From assembly GCA_900758955.1 (NCBI GenBank), contig CAAETL010000095.1, positions 1 to 6,711 of the forward strand: a stretch of DNA of 6,711 nucleotides, given 5' to 3'. The position numbers and the translations under genes are program-made. The notes beneath the pieces are model-generated. The model had not been told where the DNA came from. It searched no databases and saw nothing but the letters and a program-made list of their open reading frames with translations. Source of the stretch: an uncultured Oscillospiraceae bacterium (lineage in GTDB: Bacteria > Bacillota > Clostridia > Oscillospirales > Oscillospiraceae). Of this stretch, positions 1-6,420 are shown one piece after another. The stretch's first letter is position 1. The number at the start of each line of letters is the position of its first letter.

Positions 1-1772
1 ATCTGCCGTCCGCATACGTCACAGACTTCGTCTGAGATCTCGTCGGGGACTTTGATTCTCTCTCCGTCCAGATCCTTTTCGGCCTGCTTCAGCTCCGCGT
101 CAAAGTTTTGATAAAAGTCCTCTAGGACCTTTTTCCAATTTTCCTTACCGCTCTCCACCTCATCCAGGCGCTCCTCCATGGAGGCTGTAAAGGCAAAGTC
201 CACAATATCCTGGAACTTATCCTTCATCAGGCCGGTGACCACCTCGCCCAGAGGCGTGGTGTGGAGATACTTCCCATCCTTCACCACATACTCCCGGTCC
301 AAAATGGTGGAAATGGTGGGCGCGTAGGTGGAAGGACGACCGATTCCCTTCTCCTCCAGGGCCCGAATGAGGGTGGCCTCGGTGTATCGAGTGGGGGGCT
401 GGGTAAAGTTTTGCTGCTGTTTCATGTCCGCGCAGTTAAGTTTTTCCCCCTCTTGGAGGTTGGGTAACGGGGACTGAACCACCTCGCCGTCGTCGTCTCT
501 GCCCTCCTCATACACAGCCAAAAAGCCGGCAAACTTTACTTCCGACCGGCTGGCCCGGAAGGTATAGCCCGCGCTGGTCACTTCAATGGCCACGCTGTCA
601 TAGATTGCGGACGCCATTTGGCTGGCCAAAAATCGGCTCCAGATCAGCTTATACAGGCGATATTGCTCACTTGTCAGGCTCTTTTTGATGTTGTCAGGAG
701 CCAAATTTACGTCGGAAGGACGGATGGCCTCGTGGGCGTCCTGTGCGCCAGCTTTGGTTTTAAACCGGTGCGGCTTTTCCGGATAGTATTTCTCTCCATA
801 CCGGCCAATGATAAACCCCTTGGCCGCCGCCATGGCCTCATCCGAGATGCGCAGGGAGTCGGTACGCATATAGGTAATCAGACCTACGGTGCCCTCTCCC
901 TCAATCTCAACGCCTTCGTAGAGTTGTTGGGCGATGGACATGGTTCGACGGGGGGTCATGTTCAGCTTGCGGGAGGCCTCCTGCTGGAGGGTACTGGTGA
1001 TAAACGGGGGTGCGGGCGCCCGGCTCTTGTCCTGCCGCTTGATACCCGTAACGGAAAAGGGCGACTGGCGGATTTCCGCCACAATTCCCTCCACCTGCTC
1101 CTGGTTTTTCAGTTCAATCTTCTTTTCCCTGCCATAGAACTGGGCCTTGAAGCTGCCCAAATTGGGGGCGATCCGGTCCAGATGGGCCTCCAGGGTCCAG
1201 TATTCCTCGGGGATAAAGGCACGGATTTCCTCCTCCCGTTCGGCCACCAGTCGGGTTGCCACGGACTGAACCCGGCCCGCAGACAGGCCCCGGCGAATTT
1301 TCTTCCACAGCAGGGGGGAGAGCTGATAACCGACAATCCGGTCCAAAATGCGCCGGGCCTGCTGGGCGTCCACCAGGTTTTGATCGATCTGCCGGGGTGC
1401 GGCGATGCTCTCCGTGACCACCCGTTTCGTAATTTCATTGAAAGTGACCCGGCTGGTCTTTGTATCCGGTAAGTCGAGCAGCTCCTTCAGATGCCAGGAG
1501 ATGGCCTCCCCTTCCCGGTCGGGGTCGGTTGCCAGGAACACTTTTTCACTGGCATCGGCGGCGCTTTTCAGCTCGTCGATGGTCTCTTCTTTTCCCTTAA
1601 TGGGCTGGTAGTTGGGGATGAATCCTCCCTCAATGTCTACGCCAATTTTGCTCTTTGGCAGGTCGCGTACATGGCCCATGGAGGCTTTTACTACATAATT
1701 GGGACCCAAATATTTACCTATGGTTTTGGCTTTTGCCGGTGATTCCACGATCACCAGATTTGTTTTCGCCAC
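1..1772 (-). CDS. topA: DNA topoisomerase I (type IA), 3'-truncated by window edge
   Basis: This enzyme relaxes negatively supercoiled DNA by transient single-strand cleavage through a 5'-phosphotyrosine. The 590 codons in the window start at a GTG (1770-1772), reading MAKTNLVIVESPAKAKTI. An ATG 4 nt upstream is out of frame, and GGAGGG sits 6 nt before the GTG. The Toprim domain is at the N terminus, with Glu10 in VESPAKA and the metal-binding acidic motif ATDPDREGEAI (Asp83, Asp85, Glu87) at 81-91. The type IA core follows, with RRILDRIVGYQLSPLLW, GLSAGRVQSVA and the active-site segment GLITYMRTDS, whose Tyr301 is the likely catalytic residue. EEKGIGRPSTYAPTISTI lies further on. The sequence leaves the window at VCDVCGRQ (Cys584, Cys587), the first half of a C-terminal Cys4 zinc ribbon, so roughly 100 or more residues are probably missing. 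It lies 85 nt downstream of dprA, a gene pair common in Firmicutes. Family assignment is secure. Confidence 0.97.
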   Translation of the reverse strand, partial: MAKTNLVIVESPAKAKTIGKYLGPNYVVKASMGHVRDLPKSKIGVDIEGGFIPNYQPIKGKEETIDELKSAADASEKVFLATDPDREGEAISWHLKELLDLPDTKTSRVTFNEITKRVVTESIAAPRQIDQNLVDAQQARRILDRIVGYQLSPLLWKKIRRGLSAGRVQSVATRLVAEREEEIRAFIPEEYWTLEAHLDRIAPNLGSFKAQFYGREKKIELKNQEQVEGIVAEIRQSPFSVTGIKRQDKSRAPAPPFITSTLQQEASRKLNMTPRRTMSIAQQLYEGVEIEGEGTVGLITYMRTDSLRISDEAMAAAKGFIIGRYGEKYYPEKPHRFKTKAGAQDAHEAIRPSDVNLAPDNIKKSLTSEQYRLYKLIWSRFLASQMASAIYDSVAIEVTSAGYTFRASRSEVKFAGFLAVYEEGRDDDGEVVQSPLPNLQEGEKLNCADMKQQQNFTQPPTRYTEATLIRALEEKGIGRPSTYAPTISTILDREYVVKDGKYLHTTPLGEVVTGLMKDKFQDIVDFAFTASMEERLDEVESGKENWKKVLEDFYQNFDAELKQAEKDLDGERIKVPDEISDEVCDVCGRQ

Positions 1773-1778
1773 GCATAT

Positions 1779-1784
1779 CCCTCC
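1779..1784 (-). promoter_or_regulatory. Ribosome binding site of topA (decides the GTG start)
   Basis: On the minus strand GGAGGG is followed after 6 nt by GTG, which opens the topoisomerase frame. The nearby ATG at 1774-1776 is too close to the site and out of frame, so GTG is the start. Confidence 0.85.
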
Positions 1785-1851
1785 GAAATTTGTCATTGTG
1801 TACGGCCGCCCCTCGGCAATGCCGCCTCTATCCACTGCTCGGAATCAGATG

Positions 1852-1884
1852 ATTATATTATAACAATTGCACCAGAGGCGCAAA
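1852..1884 (-). promoter_or_regulatory. Possible topA promoter overlapping the end of dprA
   Basis: Two overlapping TATAAT hexamers (1857-1862 and 1852-1857, read on the minus strand) lie across the dprA stop codon, about 80 nt upstream of the topA start. The best -35 partners are weak: TTTGCG with a 16-bp spacer or TTGCGC with 15 bp. The perfect -10 boxes in otherwise GC-rich DNA are suggestive, but the poor -35 keeps this tentative. If real, topA can be transcribed independently of the K+ operon and dprA. Confidence 0.35.
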
Positions 1885-3075
1885 CCGCTTGCCCGGCTCC
1901 TCACGCACCATCCGCCGCACCTGAAGCATCGTAAGAGCGGATAGGACCCGGCGCACCGGGATGCCGGTATTTTCCGCCAACTCGTCCGGTGTGAGAGACC
2001 GCCCATCCAACGCTCGCAGCAGGCAGACTTCATCATCGGTGAAGGCCTCAGGCTGTTCGGCCAAAGAAATGGCGGGGACGGTTTGTCCTTCCTCCGGGGA
2101 CGGAGCGGCCTGAGACGCCTCCTCCGGCTGTTTTTCCCGCTCCAAACGGGACTGTACCACGCTTTCCGGAAGCGGCGCTTTGGTGGGGATCCGATGGGGG
2201 TAAAGATAGCGGTACTCTTCCAGAATGTGATCTGCGGAGCGGACCAGCTTGGCCTCTCCCCTGTAAATCAGTTCATTGGTCCCCCGACTCATGGGCGCGT
2301 CAATATTGCCCGGTACGGCAAAGACATCCCGGCCCTGGTCCAAGGCCAGCCGGGCGGTAATCAGCGCACCGCTGCGCGTATCAGCTTCGACCACCACCAC
2401 GCCCAGACTCAGTCCGCTGATGATTCGGTTGCGCACCGGAAAGTGGCGCCCCTCCGGCGGGGTGCCTGGGGGATATTCCCCTAAAAGCGCGCCGACTGCG
2501 GCCACATCCTCATAAAGGCTCTGGTGATTTCGGGGATAGATCACGTCGACGCCGTTGCCCAGCACTGACACCACTTTTCCGCCGCCCCGAAGGGCGCCTG
2601 TCAAGGCGGCTATGTCAATACCCCGGGCAGTACCGCTGACCACCAGCGCCCCTTGCCGGGCCAATTGGAGTCCCAGCTTTCCGGCAGCGGTTTCCCCGTA
2701 AGGGGTACAGCGGCGGGCTCCCACCATGGCGATCGCCGCCTCCTCGTCGATTCGAGGCAGACGCCCCTTCACGTAGAGCAGGCAGGGCGGATCGCTGATC
2801 TGTCGCAGCCGTTCGGGGTACTCCGTATCCCGGATGGTCAACAGGCGAAGCCCCATCTTGTCGCAGTCCTCCAAAATCTTCTCCGCGCCATCCAGGGATT
2901 TCTGGCACAACCCGTCCCGTATTGCACGGGGTAGGTTGGAAATTTGGTCGTACTCCTCCTCCCCGGCGGCGTAAGCGGCTTCGGGAGATCCAAAGTACTC
3001 CAGCAAAAGAGGGGCGTACGCACCTGGAGTATTCCCCCGCGTGGTCAGCCAAATCCAATATTTCAGCGCGCTCAT
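1858..3075 (-). CDS. dprA: DNA-processing protein DprA (Smf)
   Basis: DprA binds incoming single-stranded DNA and loads RecA onto it during natural transformation. It is also widespread in bacteria not known to be competent. The protein has 405 residues, a usual length. It starts at ATG with AGGAGG 8 nt upstream. Residues 1-70 look like the small helical N-terminal domain. The Rossmann-like DNA-binding core runs from about 85 to 290, with MVGARRCTPYG (117-127), VVSGTARGID (145-154), VLGNGVDVIYP (171-181), GRHFPVRNRIISGLS (209-223), VVVVEADTRSGALITARLALDQGRDVFAVPGNI (226-258) and GTNELI (265-270). A low-complexity Pro/Glu/Ala linker (about 300-345) leads to a C-terminal winged-helix domain (about 346-398, TPDELAENTGIPVRRVLSAL). 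Compared with the usual SGLARGIDxxAH, this protein has Thr for Leu and Leu157 where His is common. It lies 72 nt after the methyltransferase gene and 85 nt before topA. Confidence 0.96.
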   Translation of the reverse strand: MSALKYWIWLTTRGNTPGAYAPLLLEYFGSPEAAYAAGEEEYDQISNLPRAIRDGLCQKSLDGAEKILEDCDKMGLRLLTIRDTEYPERLRQISDPPCLLYVKGRLPRIDEEAAIAMVGARRCTPYGETAAGKLGLQLARQGALVVSGTARGIDIAALTGALRGGGKVVSVLGNGVDVIYPRNHQSLYEDVAAVGALLGEYPPGTPPEGRHFPVRNRIISGLSLGVVVVEADTRSGALITARLALDQGRDVFAVPGNIDAPMSRGTNELIYRGEAKLVRSADHILEEYRYLYPHRIPTKAPLPESVVQSRLEREKQPEEASQAAPSPEEGQTVPAISLAEQPEAFTDDEVCLLRALDGRSLTPDELAENTGIPVRRVLSALTMLQVRRMVREEPGKRFAPLVQLL

Positions 3076-3147
3076 TACCCAAGCCTCCTGTCGGACTTTC
3101 GGTGGGGTCCTGCTTTATTTAGGGCACATAAGTTCTGTTCCCTGTCT

Positions 3148-3915
3148 CTATCCGTTCAGTCGGGCCATTTCCCAGAGGATGACAGCAGCCGCCGCAGCAG
3201 CATTCAGGGACTCGCAGCGGGGCCGCATGGGAATTTTCAAGGTAGACGCACAGGCCGCCAGCACCTCTTGGGATAAGCCCCGCCCTTCGCTGCCAATCAC
3301 CAGGGCGCAGACGGATAGATCCGCCTGGCGCACATCCACCGTGTCCTCCCGGAGGGCCGTTGCATAGAGGGGAATGCCGGCCCCCTTCAGCAGGGGCAGA
3401 AGGTCCGCCAGACGAAGTTCCCAAAGTGGCAGCCGAAAGCAGGCCCCCATGGTGGCCCGCAGGGTTTTGGGGCCCCATGGGTCCGCGCAGGCCCCTAGCA
3501 GAAAAACCCCATCGGCCCCCAGCGCATCGGCAGTTCGCCAAATCGTTCCCACGTTCCCCGGGTCCTGGAGCCCATCCAACACCAGATACCGGCCCTGAGG
3601 TAAGCCCTCCGGCGGCTCTGTTGTGGGTATGGTACAGAGAAACAGCAGGTTTTGGGGCGTCTGGGTGGGCGCAATGGCGTGCAGCAGGTCAGAAGGCACC
3701 TCCACGCTTCGTATCTTTTTGGGAAGTCCGCCTGGCAGCACGGTTCCCCGCTCGGCCACAACAGTTGTAACTTCTGCGCCGCACTTCAGCGCTTCCTCCA
3801 GCATTTTCGGTCCCTCACATACCATCTCCCCCGCCTGTCGCCGGGCCGTTTTACTGCCGGTCAGCTTTCGGATGTGGGTAATCAAAGGATTGGACCGGCT
3901 TGTGATACATTCCAT
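3148..3915 (-). CDS. TrmH/SpoU-family RNA 2'-O-ribose methyltransferase
   Basis: This is a SPOUT-class enzyme that transfers a methyl group from S-adenosylmethionine to a ribose 2'-OH in rRNA or tRNA. The target cannot be read from sequence. The chosen ATG gives 255 residues, typical of the family. A longer in-frame ATG at 4077 would lie deep inside ktrA and lacks family similarity, so it is rejected. Residues 1-95 form the substrate-binding N-terminal domain (NPLITHIRKL, VCEGPKMLEEAL). The knotted catalytic domain follows, with motif 1 LVLDGLQDPGNVGTIWRTADALGADGVFL (Asn121, Arg127), motif 2 LVIGSEGRGLS (205-215) and motif 3 IPMRPRCESLNA (228-239). Motif 3 ends in a run of six alanines instead of the common SVA. 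It begins 10 nt after the ktrA stop and its ribosome binding site overlaps that stop, implying co-transcription and possible translational coupling. Overall it resembles RlmB/YsgA-type proteins. Confidence 0.93.
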   Translation of the reverse strand: MECITSRSNPLITHIRKLTGSKTARRQAGEMVCEGPKMLEEALKCGAEVTTVVAERGTVLPGGLPKKIRSVEVPSDLLHAIAPTQTPQNLLFLCTIPTTEPPEGLPQGRYLVLDGLQDPGNVGTIWRTADALGADGVFLLGACADPWGPKTLRATMGACFRLPLWELRLADLLPLLKGAGIPLYATALREDTVDVRQADLSVCALVIGSEGRGLSQEVLAACASTLKIPMRPRCESLNAAAAAAVILWEMARLNG

Positions 3916-3922
3916 ATGTGAT

Positions 3923-3927
3923 CCTCT
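3923..3927 (-). promoter_or_regulatory. Ribosome binding site of the methyltransferase gene, overlapping the ktrA stop
   Basis: On the minus strand AGAGG sits 7 nt before the ATG at 3913-3915 and shares bases with the ktrA TAG stop (3926-3928). This fixes the 255-residue start and suggests that ribosomes ending ktrA can reinitiate here. Confidence 0.7.
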
Positions 3928-4573
3928 AGGGGTGAATGCGCTGTATGCTCTCATTTTTCCCCAATACAAATACGATATCACCGGCCTGAAACACATGTTC
4001 CGCGCCGGGTGAAACTTCCATCTCCCCTGAGGCGTGCCGGAGGGCGATGACGTTGACGCCATGGTTGGCGCGAACATCCAGCTCCCGGAGGGACTTGCCC
4101 GCCCAGCCCCGGGGCAGATTCATCTCCATAATGCTATATTCTTCCGACAGGCCAATTAAATTTAAAATATCTGAATTGGATAACGCGTGGGCAAGCCGGG
4201 TGCCAATCTCATGCTCAGGAAACACCACCTGGTCGGCCCCAATTCGACGGAGAACCTCCCGATGAACGTGGTTGCGGGCCTTACAGACCACCTTTGGCAC
4301 CCCCAACTCCTTGAGGTTCAGCGTAATGAGAACGCTGTCTCCAATATCGTTGCTGGTGGCCACAATCGCGCAGTCGTAATTTCCCACCCCAAGGGTGCGC
4401 AGCACTTCCGGGTCCTGACCGTCCCCCATGGCGGCATAAGTCACTTTATCCGCCATGCTCTGTACCACGCTCTCTCGCTGGTCAATGGCCAGGACCTCAT
4501 TGCCCCCGTTACAGAGTTCCTCAGCCAAGGCCGAACCAAACCGGCCCAGCCCGATAATTACAAACGTTTTCAT
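3926..4573 (-). CDS. ktrA: Potassium uptake regulatory subunit (KtrA/TrkA, RCK protein)
   Basis: This cytosolic RCK protein forms a ring under the membrane pore subunit and gates K+ uptake in response to nucleotide. In Bacillus KtrA, ATP/ADP act through the N-domain and c-di-AMP through the C-domain. The protein has 215 residues, matching single-RCK KtrA (about 220) and not the double-length E. coli TrkA. The N-terminal Rossmann domain (1 to about 130) has the dinucleotide motif IIGLGRFGSALAEEL (Gly8, Gly10, Gly13) and Asp31 at the end of strand 2, the usual ribose contact. GVPKVVCKARNHVHREVLRRIGADQVVFPE (91-120) is close to the Bacillus protein as I remember it. The linker LSNSDILNLIGLSEEYSIMEM leads to an RCK_C/TrkA_C domain (about 145-215). 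It starts at ATG behind GGAGGAG and follows ktrB by 19 nt. The KtrA subtype rather than generic TrkA is inferred from size and similarity. Confidence 0.95.
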   Translation of the reverse strand: MKTFVIIGLGRFGSALAEELCNGGNEVLAIDQRESVVQSMADKVTYAAMGDGQDPEVLRTLGVGNYDCAIVATSNDIGDSVLITLNLKELGVPKVVCKARNHVHREVLRRIGADQVVFPEHEIGTRLAHALSNSDILNLIGLSEEYSIMEMNLPRGWAGKSLRELDVRANHGVNVIALRHASGEMEVSPGAEHVFQAGDIVFVLGKNESIQRIHP

Positions 4574-4592
4574 ACGGCTCTTTCTCCTCCCC

Positions 4593-5960
4593 TCAGCCGA
4601 TCATCACGTCGAAGGCGGGAAACTTTACTTTCGCTTCTCCCCGCCGCCGGGTCAAGAAGGCCAGGGAGAAAGACAGAATCCCCACCCGGCCCAAGTACAT
4701 GAGGGCGATCAGCAACAGATGGGAGGCCCCGCCCAAGGCGGCGGTCAGGTCCGCTGAGAGCCCCACCGTGGCCATCGCCGAGGCTGCCTCAAAGGCCACC
4801 AGAAGATACGTCGGTTCTTCCCAAAGGGAAATTGCCATGGAGCTGACCAGAAACAGCAGTCCCACCGTTAACACCAAGTTTGTGGCGGCCCGCACCTTCT
4901 CCGGCGGAATCGAACGCCCCCGCAAGGTGACCTGCTCCCGCCCCCGCAGGCCCGCGCGGAGGGAGAGCAGAAGAATGGCGATGGTAACGGTTTTGATACC
5001 CCCGGCGGTTGAGCCGCTGGAGCCGCCCACCAACATAAGCAGAATGCTCATCACCAGGGAGCTATCCAGCATTCCCCCCTGGGGGAAGGTGGTAAAGCCC
5101 GCTGTTCGCAGGGTCACCGACTGAAAGAGGGCGTTGATTGCCTGGTCTCCCCCAGTCATCGCGCCCAGAGTCAACGAATTGTTGCCCTCGGCCAAAAAAA
5201 AGTAAACGCCGCCCATAAAAATCAGGCCGCCAGTCATGAGCAGTACCAGCTTACTGTAGAGAGAAAGCTTGGAAAGGCGCCGCCGGTGCTGCCACAAATC
5301 CTCCCAGACAAAAAAACCCAGGCCTCCCATCACAATGAGGGCCGTGTGAACCAGGAGCACATAGGGGTCCTGGGCGTAGGTCATCAGGCTATAGGCCCCG
5401 TCTTGAATTCCCATCAGATCAAAGCCGGCATTACAGAATGCGGATACGGCATGAAAAATGCTTCGCCACAGCCCAAGCCCCAGTCCAAACTGGGGCACGA
5501 AACGAATGGCCAGCAGGATCGCGCCGATTCCTTCCATCAGAATGGTCCCCCGCAGGGCGTGCTGCATGAGACGGACCACGCCATTCACGGAATTTAAGTT
5601 CAGCGCCGAGGCCATCAGCAGACGCTGGGATAAGCCGATCCGCTGCCGCAGGAGCAGAAGCACCAGGGTATAGGCGGTCATAAATCCCAATCCGCCCAGT
5701 TGGATGAGTACCAAAAGGACCACTTGTCCCGCTCCTGACCACTGGGTCCAGGTATCCACCAGGGACAGCCCGGTGACGCAAGTCGCAGAAGTGGCAGTAA
5801 ACAGCGCCGTGAGCCACCCCGGACTCTGACCGCTCCGGGACATGGCGGGGAGCAGCAGTAGAGCCGTTCCCAGTAGAATCAAAATGCCAAAGGACAGCGC
5901 GACAATTCTAGTCGCGTTCAGTCCCCGGCGGAAGGGCTCAAAAAGCTTATGGTTGCGCAA
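4593..5960 (-). CDS. ktrB: Potassium uptake pore subunit (KtrB/TrkH family)
   Basis: This integral membrane protein forms the K+ (in some relatives Na+-coupled) translocation path and is gated by the RCK subunit encoded next to it. Its 455 residues are typical of KtrB. Four membrane-pore-membrane repeats can be seen, with filter segments TCVTG (60-64), FCNAGF (175-180), RTAGF (286-290) and ATVGLS (397-402), each with the expected filter glycine (Gly64, Gly179, Gly289, Gly400). Helices fall at about 15-38, 78-105, 133-155, 198-220, 236-257, 300-335, 360-380 and 411-437. The Gly/Ser-rich stretch GGSSGSTAGGIKTVT (312-326) is the flexible gating loop of the third repeat. YLGRVGIL supplies the conserved Arg425 of the last helix. 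The start is TTG at 5958-5960, preceded by AGGAGG. There is an in-frame TGA upstream and no ATG between. It is the first gene of the operon, behind a long leader and a strong promoter. Confidence 0.95.
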   Translation of the reverse strand: MRNHKLFEPFRRGLNATRIVALSFGILILLGTALLLLPAMSRSGQSPGWLTALFTATSATCVTGLSLVDTWTQWSGAGQVVLLVLIQLGGLGFMTAYTLVLLLLRQRIGLSQRLLMASALNLNSVNGVVRLMQHALRGTILMEGIGAILLAIRFVPQFGLGLGLWRSIFHAVSAFCNAGFDLMGIQDGAYSLMTYAQDPYVLLVHTALIVMGGLGFFVWEDLWQHRRRLSKLSLYSKLVLLMTGGLIFMGGVYFFLAEGNNSLTLGAMTGGDQAINALFQSVTLRTAGFTTFPQGGMLDSSLVMSILLMLVGGSSGSTAGGIKTVTIAILLLSLRAGLRGREQVTLRGRSIPPEKVRAATNLVLTVGLLFLVSSMAISLWEEPTYLLVAFEAASAMATVGLSADLTAALGGASHLLLIALMYLGRVGILSFSLAFLTRRRGEAKVKFPAFDVMIG

Positions 5961-5967
5961 AGAAAAT

Positions 5968-5973
5968 CCTCCT
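5968..5973 (-). promoter_or_regulatory. Ribosome binding site of ktrB (decides the TTG start)
   Basis: A perfect AGGAGG lies 7 nt before TTG at 5958-5960. With the in-frame TGA 22-24 nt upstream and no ATG in between, it fixes the TTG start. Its first two bases fall in the 3' arm of the hairpin at 5972-5985. Confidence 0.85.
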
Positions 5974-5999
5974 GATGAAAATCAGTCCGGTACCCCGGA
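5972..5999 (-). promoter_or_regulatory. Two adjacent hairpins abutting the ktrB Shine-Dalgarno
   Basis: On the RNA strand TCCGG-GGTA-CCGGA (5986-5999 on the plus strand 5995-5999 with 5986-5990) is followed with no gap by CTGAT-TTTC-ATCAG (5972-5985). Both are perfect 5-bp stems with 4-nt loops and could stack coaxially. The last two bases of the second stem are the first two of AGGAGG. This may modulate ribosome access, although the remaining GAGG stays free. Confidence 0.45.
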
Positions 6000-6097
6000 T
6001 CTCAGACACGAAAGCATACCCGCCGGAAGCCAGAAGGCCGACAGTTGTTATTTCCCTTCAAATCAGAATGACAAATCCGACATGTTGCGCTTTCCCG

Positions 6098-6114
6098 CGC
6101 GGTAACATTCCGCG
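6098..6114 (-). repeat. Short GC-rich hairpin in the leader, with an overlapping alternative
   Basis: CGCGG and CCGCG arms enclose a 7-nt loop. A competing 4-bp stem GCGC/GCGC (6087-6090 with 6097-6100) uses part of the same bases, so only one can form at a time. No T-run follows on either strand, so it is not an intrinsic terminator. Confidence 0.4.
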
Positions 6115-6195
6115 AATGCCCCGAATCTCACTGTCTTTCTCGCTCGTTCCCTATTGCATCGCCATTCCGTCTATCCTCATATGGGACGATTCCAA

Positions 6196-6216
6196 GCGTT
6201 TCCTTCTTCGAAACGC
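6196..6216 (-). repeat. Perfect 7-bp hairpin in the leader
   Basis: The RNA-strand arms GCGTTTC and GAAACGC flank a GAAGAAG loop. The stem can extend by a G-U and an A-U pair. No U-tract follows. This is the most regular hairpin in the leader. Confidence 0.5.
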
Positions 6217-6230
6217 CTCTACGTGCAATG

Positions 6231-6268
6231 TCCACAGGGCGATGGACAAATGCCAATTGCTCTGTGGA
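6231..6268 (-). repeat. 5'-proximal leader stem with a mutually exclusive alternative
   Basis: On the RNA strand TCCACAG (6262-6268) pairs with CTGTGGA (6231-6237), continued by GGC/GCC inside, with a 7-nt bulge (6255-6261). An alternative fold pairs GCAAT (6256-6260) with ATTGC (6225-6229) and encloses GTCCA/TGGAC (6243-6247 with 6230-6234). The alternatives share bases 6231-6234, so they exclude each other. Confidence 0.4.
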
Positions 6269-6287
6269 TTTATACAGAAATAAATAT

Positions 6288-6316
6288 ATCATACGCCGTC
6301 AGAATATTCAAGTCAA
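6288..6316 (-). promoter_or_regulatory. Sigma-A promoter of the ktrB-ktrA operon
   Basis: On the minus strand TTGACT (6311-6316) is separated by exactly 17 bp from TATGAT (6288-6293). That is five of six consensus bases in each box with the optimal spacer, in AT-rich DNA, pointing toward ktrB. It is the best promoter in the window and predicts a transcript start near 6281. The spacer contains the palindrome GAATATTC (6302-6309), a possible operator. Confidence 0.75.
6301..6314. repeat. Direct repeat copy 1 (AGAATATTCAAGTC), inside the promoter
   Basis: This matches 13 of 14 bases with a second copy at 6685-6698 (AGAATATTCAAATC), 370 bp apart. The core GAATATTC is an 8-bp palindrome. This copy covers the promoter spacer and part of the -35 box. 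It could be a shared protein-binding site, or chance in AT-rich DNA. Confidence 0.35.
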
Positions 6317-6420
6317 CGATTTTTGCTGAAATACATGTGGATTCATACCTTATATATAAAAAGAAGTTGCTGGATTTGGAGGAACAGTTGCAAATCAAAC
6401 AAGTTCCGCTCCCTCCCCAT

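Larger units (their letters stand above)
5961..6281 (-). promoter_or_regulatory. Long structured 5' leader of the K+ uptake operon (candidate cis-regulatory RNA)
   Basis: If transcription starts about 7 nt after the -10 box, the mRNA carries about 320 nt before the ktrB start codon, far more than a plain leader needs. Hairpins seen on the RNA strand, 5' to 3', are a 7-bp stem at 6231-6268, a 7-bp stem at 6196-6216, CGCGG/CCGCG at 6098-6114, and two adjacent short stems at 5972-5999 that end at the Shine-Dalgarno. Only very short ORFs occur in it, the longest I found being 16 codons, and none has a ribosome binding site. Bacillus ktrAB (yuaA) is under the ydaO-type c-di-AMP riboswitch. I looked for that core (GGUUGCCGAAUCC, GACAGCUAAC) and do not see it. 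I also see no hairpin plus U-tract within the leader, so control of translation or RNA stability would be more likely than attenuation. The function is inferred only. Confidence 0.45.

Noticed and set aside
618..1472. Plus-strand open frame of 284 codons opposite topA
   Set aside because: It is antisense to a clearly conserved topoisomerase with all catalytic motifs, and the translation shows no family features.
3076..3147. A dprA promoter in the 72-nt gap after the methyltransferase gene
   Set aside because: TAAATA is the only -10-like hexamer, and no acceptable -35 lies 16-18 bp upstream. Read-through from the upstream genes is simpler.
3916..4077. N-terminal extension of the methyltransferase to the ATG at 4077 (309 residues)
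   Set aside because: The extra 54 codons overlap ktrA, show no SPOUT similarity, and a good ribosome binding site precedes the internal ATG at 3915.
6196..6216. Intrinsic terminator at the strongest leader hairpin
   Set aside because: There is no T-run after the stem on either strand.
5961..6281. ydaO/yuaA c-di-AMP riboswitch in the ktrB leader
   Set aside because: It would be expected from the biology, but the conserved core sequences as I remember them are not found on the transcribed strand. A covariance-model search could overturn this.
6263..6343. Two TGTGGATT sequences resembling DnaA boxes (6264-6272 and 6337-6345 approximately)
   Set aside because: Each differs from TGTGGATAA at the last positions, only two occur, and no dnaA, dnaN or AT-rich unwinding region is present.
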